A DNA stretch of 8,103 bases from Bacillota bacterium (lineage in GTDB: Bacteria > Bacillota > Clostridia > Oscillospirales > Acutalibacteraceae): contig JAEZRH010000008.1 of the NCBI GenBank assembly GCA_023412845.1, forward strand, positions 1 to 8,103, written 5' to 3'. A program made the translations under genes and the position numbers. Below the pieces are notes generated by a model that searched no databases, had not been told where the DNA came from, and worked only from the letters and a program-made list of their open reading frames with translations. Below, piece after piece: positions 5,156 through 8,103 of the stretch (position 1 is the stretch's first letter; the number at the start of each line of letters is the position of its first letter).

Positions 5156-6748
5156 TTAACCCCGCACCGCTTTTCTCCTGATGATTACAACCGCGCTGAA
5201 GATCGCGGCCAGCAGAGCGGCTGCGGCGACCGCGAAGATCGCGAAGGTGCTGCCGCTGTTGTCGCCCGTCTTCGGGTTGGAGGCCGTTCCCGCCGCGGCC
5301 GCCGTGCCGGTCGTTGCAGCCGTCGGCACTGCCGCGGATTTCGTGATGGTGTAGGTGTCGATCGACGTGTCGGAGTTCGTCGCGTAGGTGGTCACGGAGA
5401 AGGTTTTGTCTGTGACGTTTACATAGGAGTAGGTCGGCACGTTGTTCTGCCAGCCGAGCGCGCTGAAGGAGTGGTCGGCAGTCGTGTTGTATTTGTAGTA
5501 TTTGCTGCCGCTGCCGGAGTCAAGCGTGAAGTAAACGGTGCCCTTGGGGTTCGTCGCCGCATGCGCTTTCACCGTGTTCACGGGGGAGCCGCCGTACATC
5601 TGGAACGAACGGGTGTAGTAGTGGTCGTGCCCGTTGAGAACGATGTCGATGGCGTATTTGTCCATCAGCTTCGTCCAGTTCTTGCGCATGAACATGACGT
5701 CGTCGTCGGAGCTTGTCGCGCCGTCATGGTTCGCCTCGCTGTAAGGAGCCTGATGGAAAGAGACGACCTTCCATTTCGTTCCGGGATTCGCGGCGACGGC
5801 CTGCTTCAGGAAGGAGTCGTGAGCGGAGACGTCGTAGAAGTTGTTGCCTTCCAGATTCATGAACAGCGTGCTGCCGTAACGGAACCAGTAGTCGCCGTTG
5901 TTGTCGGCGGCGCCGTTGGTCTGGGTCTGGCCCAGAGTGGAGAGGTTGGGCTGATTGTAATGGAAGCTGTAATATTTGCCCATCTGGAAATCATGGTTCC
6001 CGGAAAATTCCGCAAGAACGTGTGTCTGCAGATAGTTCACCGAGGAGCTGGGGTTGAAAAATCCCTGGTATTCCTGCTGCTGCTTGTAAATATGATCGTA
6101 ATCGTTCACCTGGTCGCCCATGGAGAACAGGAAATTCGCATCGGGATATTTCGAAGTGACCTTGCTCAGCGTGTTGGCCCATCCGGCCGCATCGTTAGCG
6201 GCATTGCCGCTCGCACCGATCTGCGGGTCGCCGAACGCGACGAACGAAAATCCGTTTGCCGGGCTGCGCGTCTGGAACGTGTAGCTGGAACTCCATGCCG
6301 TACCGTCGCCGACGCGATAGGTGTAGGAGGTGTTCGGCGCCAGATTGCCGACGGTCACTTTACTGGAATACTCGTCGATCAGCGGAGCGCCGCCCGCATC
6401 CGTGAACGAGCTGACGGGATGGTCGGTGTTTTTGGGATTGTCCAGCACGCCTTCGGTGGCCGTTATCTTCGCGGTGGCCGCCTGCTTTGTGGAACCTGCG
6501 GGGAAGTTCCCACCCTTCACGTCGCTGGTTTTTGCGATCTGAAGTTCGCCTGTCGCGGAGCTGTTGCTCAGCCAGGCGAACCGCACTTCCGACTCGCCGC
6601 CGCCGATACCGACGGTGATGTTGTAGGGCGGGGCGCTGGCCGTCGCGGCATAAGCCGCAGTGCCCTGCGCGGCGGCGCTGCCGCCGGCGACCGCCAAAGC
6701 GCAGACGACCGCCGCCAGGGCGTGAATCGCTTTTTTGCTCATAGGCAT
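5156..6748 (-). CDS. Secreted, sortase-anchored metallophosphoesterase with PAP-like N-terminal domain
   Basis: This 530-residue protein is a calcineurin-like phosphoesterase outside the membrane, probably releasing phosphate from organic esters; the substrate is unknown. Residues 1-34 form a signal peptide (MSKK, hydrophobic core, AAYA). Residues 41-160 are a fibronectin-like domain as in purple acid phosphatases (VRFAWLSNSS, NLAPNTSYTYRVGDG). The catalytic domain covers about 166-425 with FGDPQ (D174), MGDQ (D212), GNHDF (N251, H252), VVSFHQAPY (H332) and NGHDHYY (H374, H376), which together supply the two-metal site. The tyrosine of the classic purple GDxxY motif is replaced by N215, so it is probably not a true purple enzyme. 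A Thr/Ala-rich linker (about 472-490) leads to NPKTG (491-495), a hydrophobic helix (501-523) and RRK, a cell-wall sorting signal. The ATG is preceded by GAGGAGGT eight bases away. The class B sortase encoded divergently next door is the likely anchoring enzyme. Confidence 0.93.
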   Translation of the reverse strand: MPMSKKAIHALAAVVCALAVAGGSAAAQGTAAYAATASAPPYNITVGIGGGESEVRFAWLSNSSATGELQIAKTSDVKGGNFPAGSTKQAATAKITATEGVLDNPKNTDHPVSSFTDAGGAPLIDEYSSKVTVGNLAPNTSYTYRVGDGTAWSSSYTFQTRSPANGFSFVAFGDPQIGASGNAANDAAGWANTLSKVTSKYPDANFLFSMGDQVNDYDHIYKQQQEYQGFFNPSSSVNYLQTHVLAEFSGNHDFQMGKYYSFHYNQPNLSTLGQTQTNGAADNNGDYWFRYGSTLFMNLEGNNFYDVSAHDSFLKQAVAANPGTKWKVVSFHQAPYSEANHDGATSSDDDVMFMRKNWTKLMDKYAIDIVLNGHDHYYTRSFQMYGGSPVNTVKAHAATNPKGTVYFTLDSGSGSKYYKYNTTADHSFSALGWQNNVPTYSYVNVTDKTFSVTTYATNSDTSIDTYTITKSAAVPTAATTGTAAAAGTASNPKTGDNSGSTFAIFAVAAAALLAAIFSAVVIIRRKAVRG

Positions 6749-6794
6749 AAAATTTTACCTCCTCATTTAACGGACATGTTTATGGAACGGTTGC

Positions 6795-6821
6795 ATTGTA
6801 GCTTATCTTCATACGGATCAA
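6795..6821 (-). promoter_or_regulatory. Weak candidate promoter of the phosphoesterase gene
   Basis: On the minus strand TACAAT (6795-6800, five of six of the -10 consensus) follows TTGATC (6816-6821). The gap is only 15 bases, shorter than normal, so the -35 may not be used as such and an activator could be needed. Immediately upstream lie two half-sites resembling PhoP boxes (TTAACA and GTAACT, 11 bases apart). Transcription would start near 6788 and give a leader of about 40 bases. Confidence 0.35.
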
Positions 6822-6958
6822 GTTACAGCCGTGTTAAAGCGGATTAAATTTTTGGCTATAAGCATTATTTTATGGTTTTGCACAGAAACAAACCGACGCG
6901 CATGATATTTTTTATGCCCGGGCGGCCAATTTTTAATCCAATTTTAAAATAACCTTGT

Positions 6959-6987
6959 TTGATTGTTTCCACAAGCGATGTTAAAAT
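6959..6987 (+). promoter_or_regulatory. Promoter of the sortase gene (extended -10)
   Basis: TTGATT (6959-6964) and TAAAAT (6982-6987) are separated by 17 bases. A TG one base before the -10 gives the extended form TGTTAAAAT. Transcription should begin near 6994. The -35 overlaps a TTG that would be the most upstream in-frame start, so that start would lie outside the transcript. Between this promoter and the phosphoesterase start (6749-6958) the DNA is AT-rich; apart from the candidate sites described separately I see nothing more. Confidence 0.6.
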
Positions 6988-7045
6988 AGCGGCATGGCAG
7001 GAATTTCGGGTGGAATTTTACATAAATTTTCGGGCTGATGAGAGA

Positions 7046-8002
7046 ATGGGATTTTCCGTGCTTTATACATGGATCGGGCGGATCAAAAAGATTGCCCTGC
7101 AAAGAGCCGACCTTTCCGCAAAGATTTTTTTCCGGAAACAGAACGCGTGGCGTGCCGTTTTGTCCCTCAGCCTAAGCGTGTTTGCCGTTTGCTCTGGGAT
7201 TTTGTTTTACCGTCTGTATGTTCTCCCGAGACGGACGGACGCAAACCTGGCGGACGCCAGGTCCCTGTACCGCGGTTCCGCCTCCGCGCCGCAAAGTTCC
7301 TCCGCCGGAAACTCCGCCCCGCCGCAGAAGCAGGATGAGTACACCTTTTCAAAGCTTCAGGCGCTCAATCCGGACGTGAAGGGCTGGATCACGATCCCCG
7401 GAACGGACGTAGACTACCCGGTGCTTTGCCCGCCCGCGGATTCGCCGGATTATTATCTGACGCACGACTGGAAGCGAGATGTCTCGAAGTACGGGAGCAT
7501 CTACCTGTTCCCTCCGGACCCGAAACAGAAAAATATCATTCTGTACGGGCACAGCATGAAGGACGGCAGAATGTTTGCGCCGCTGCTGCAGTACGCGCGC
7601 CCCGATTTTTACAGCCTCCATCCGACGATCCTGTTCCGGCAGGGGAGCGACATGGCTTACTGGAAGATATTCGCGGTGATCAAGACCAATACCGACCCTT
7701 CGCAGGGGCAGCCGTTCGACTACCAGAAAACGCGTTTCGCATCGTCGAAGGCCTTTTCGGATTACCTCGGCCAGGTCCGGGCCCGTTCCGTCCTCGGCCT
7801 GCCGGTCGACCTGAAAACATCCGATTCCATCCTGACGCTCTCCACCTGCTCGTATGAGTTTGACGGCTTCCGGACCGTGATCTTTGCAAGGCGTGTGCGG
7901 CCCGGTGAAAACGCGGACGTCGACATCTCGCGGGCCTCGGCGAATGACAAAGCGCTTTACCCGGACTGCTGGTACCAAAAGTTCGGCGGGGAGAAACCGT
8001 GA
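7046..8002 (+). CDS. srtB: Class B sortase
   Basis: With the ATG chosen here the product has 318 residues. It is a transpeptidase that cuts a surface protein at its sorting motif and joins it to the peptidoglycan. Residues 36-60 are the N-terminal membrane anchor, after a basic cytoplasmic tail. A Ser/Ala/Pro-rich linker (about 77-96) leads to the sortase domain from about 100 to 285. Class B traits are LNPDVKGWITIPGTDVDYPV, YYLTHDW, KYGSIYL, and NIILYGHSM with catalytic H169. LSTCSYEF carries catalytic C268 and FRTVIFARR carries R276. An extra tail follows (about 286-318). The frame is open back to 6959, but that TTG overlaps the promoter. GTG at 7010 has AGGA seven bases upstream and is a serious alternative (330 residues), while ATG 7046 has only a weak binding site. 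The gene is divergent from its probable substrate, the NPKTG phosphoesterase. The function is firm; the start is not. Confidence 0.92.
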   Translation: MGFSVLYTWIGRIKKIALQRADLSAKIFFRKQNAWRAVLSLSLSVFAVCSGILFYRLYVLPRRTDANLADARSLYRGSASAPQSSSAGNSAPPQKQDEYTFSKLQALNPDVKGWITIPGTDVDYPVLCPPADSPDYYLTHDWKRDVSKYGSIYLFPPDPKQKNIILYGHSMKDGRMFAPLLQYARPDFYSLHPTILFRQGSDMAYWKIFAVIKTNTDPSQGQPFDYQKTRFASSKAFSDYLGQVRARSVLGLPVDLKTSDSILTLSTCSYEFDGFRTVIFARRVRPGENADVDISRASANDKALYPDCWYQKFGGEKP

Positions 8003-8054
8003 TCCGGCCACGGCGCGGCGAAAGAAAATTTCAGATCGTGAGATCGGTTCAGAA

Positions 8055-8097
8055 AAAACAGCGGCAGGAAACCACATTGTATTCGTGCCGCTGTTTT
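8055..8097 (+). terminator. Terminator after the sortase gene
   Basis: AAAACAGCGGCA (8055-8066) pairs perfectly with TGCCGCTGTTTT (8086-8097), leaving a 19-base loop. It begins 52 bases after the sortase stop codon. The T run sits at the end of the stem, and the matching A run on the other side would let it work in the reverse direction too. It suggests the sortase gene is transcribed alone. Confidence 0.85.
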
Positions 8098-8103
8098 ATA
8101 AGC

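Noticed and set aside
5132..6847. Plus-strand open frame of 571 codons
   Set aside because: It is antisense to the phosphoesterase, whose signal peptide, catalytic motifs and sorting signal are all intact. The plus-strand translation is low-complexity, rich in Val/Gly/Arg, and has no recognisable domain; long antisense frames are common in GC-rich genes.
7349..8077. Minus-strand open frame of 242 codons
   Set aside because: It is opposite the sortase, which has clear catalytic residues, and it runs through the sortase terminator. Its composition is that of an antisense shadow.

Overview
The window looks like chromosomal DNA from a GC-rich, Gram-positive clostridial bacterium, most likely of the Oscillospiraceae type. 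The evidence is GC-rich genes separated by short AT-rich gaps, strong AGGAGG-type ribosome binding sites, several TTG/GTG starts, a class B sortase with an NPxTG-type substrate, a DUF4367 anti-sigma protein and a YibE/F membrane protein. This assignment is inferred from gene content; no database was searched.

Layout. Positions 1-147 hold half of a strong terminator hairpin and a broken 3' remnant of a DUF4367 gene (minus strand). Positions 148-365 are a promoter and leader for a large secreted protein (366-2135, plus strand) built from repeated SDT-type modules. A long bidirectional terminator (2204-2249) separates it from a convergent minus-strand operon of an ECF sigma factor (3131-3682, TTG start) and its DUF4367 membrane anti-sigma partner (2304-3128). 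Next, also on the minus strand, come a YibE/F-family multi-pass protein (3877-5055, GTG start) and a secreted, wall-anchored metallophosphoesterase (5156-6748), each followed by a hairpin. A divergent promoter region (6749-7045) leads to a class B sortase on the plus strand (to 8002), which ends in a terminator at the window edge.

How the parts fit. The theme is the cell envelope. The sortase and phosphoesterase form a likely enzyme-substrate pair: the phosphoesterase ends in NPKTG, a hydrophobic helix and a basic tail, which is the kind of signal clostridial class B sortases cut. The sigma/anti-sigma pair should sense an outside signal and switch envelope genes. The secreted modular protein is bracketed by direct copies of the DUF4367 gene end and by oppositely oriented copies of one hairpin, so this part of the locus has been rearranged by duplication. 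I see no CRISPR array, tRNA, rRNA, transposase or phage gene. The most unusual signals are the flipped terminator hairpin beside a frameshifted DUF4367 remnant, the sortase-substrate pair, and the poorly known repeat modules of the secreted protein.
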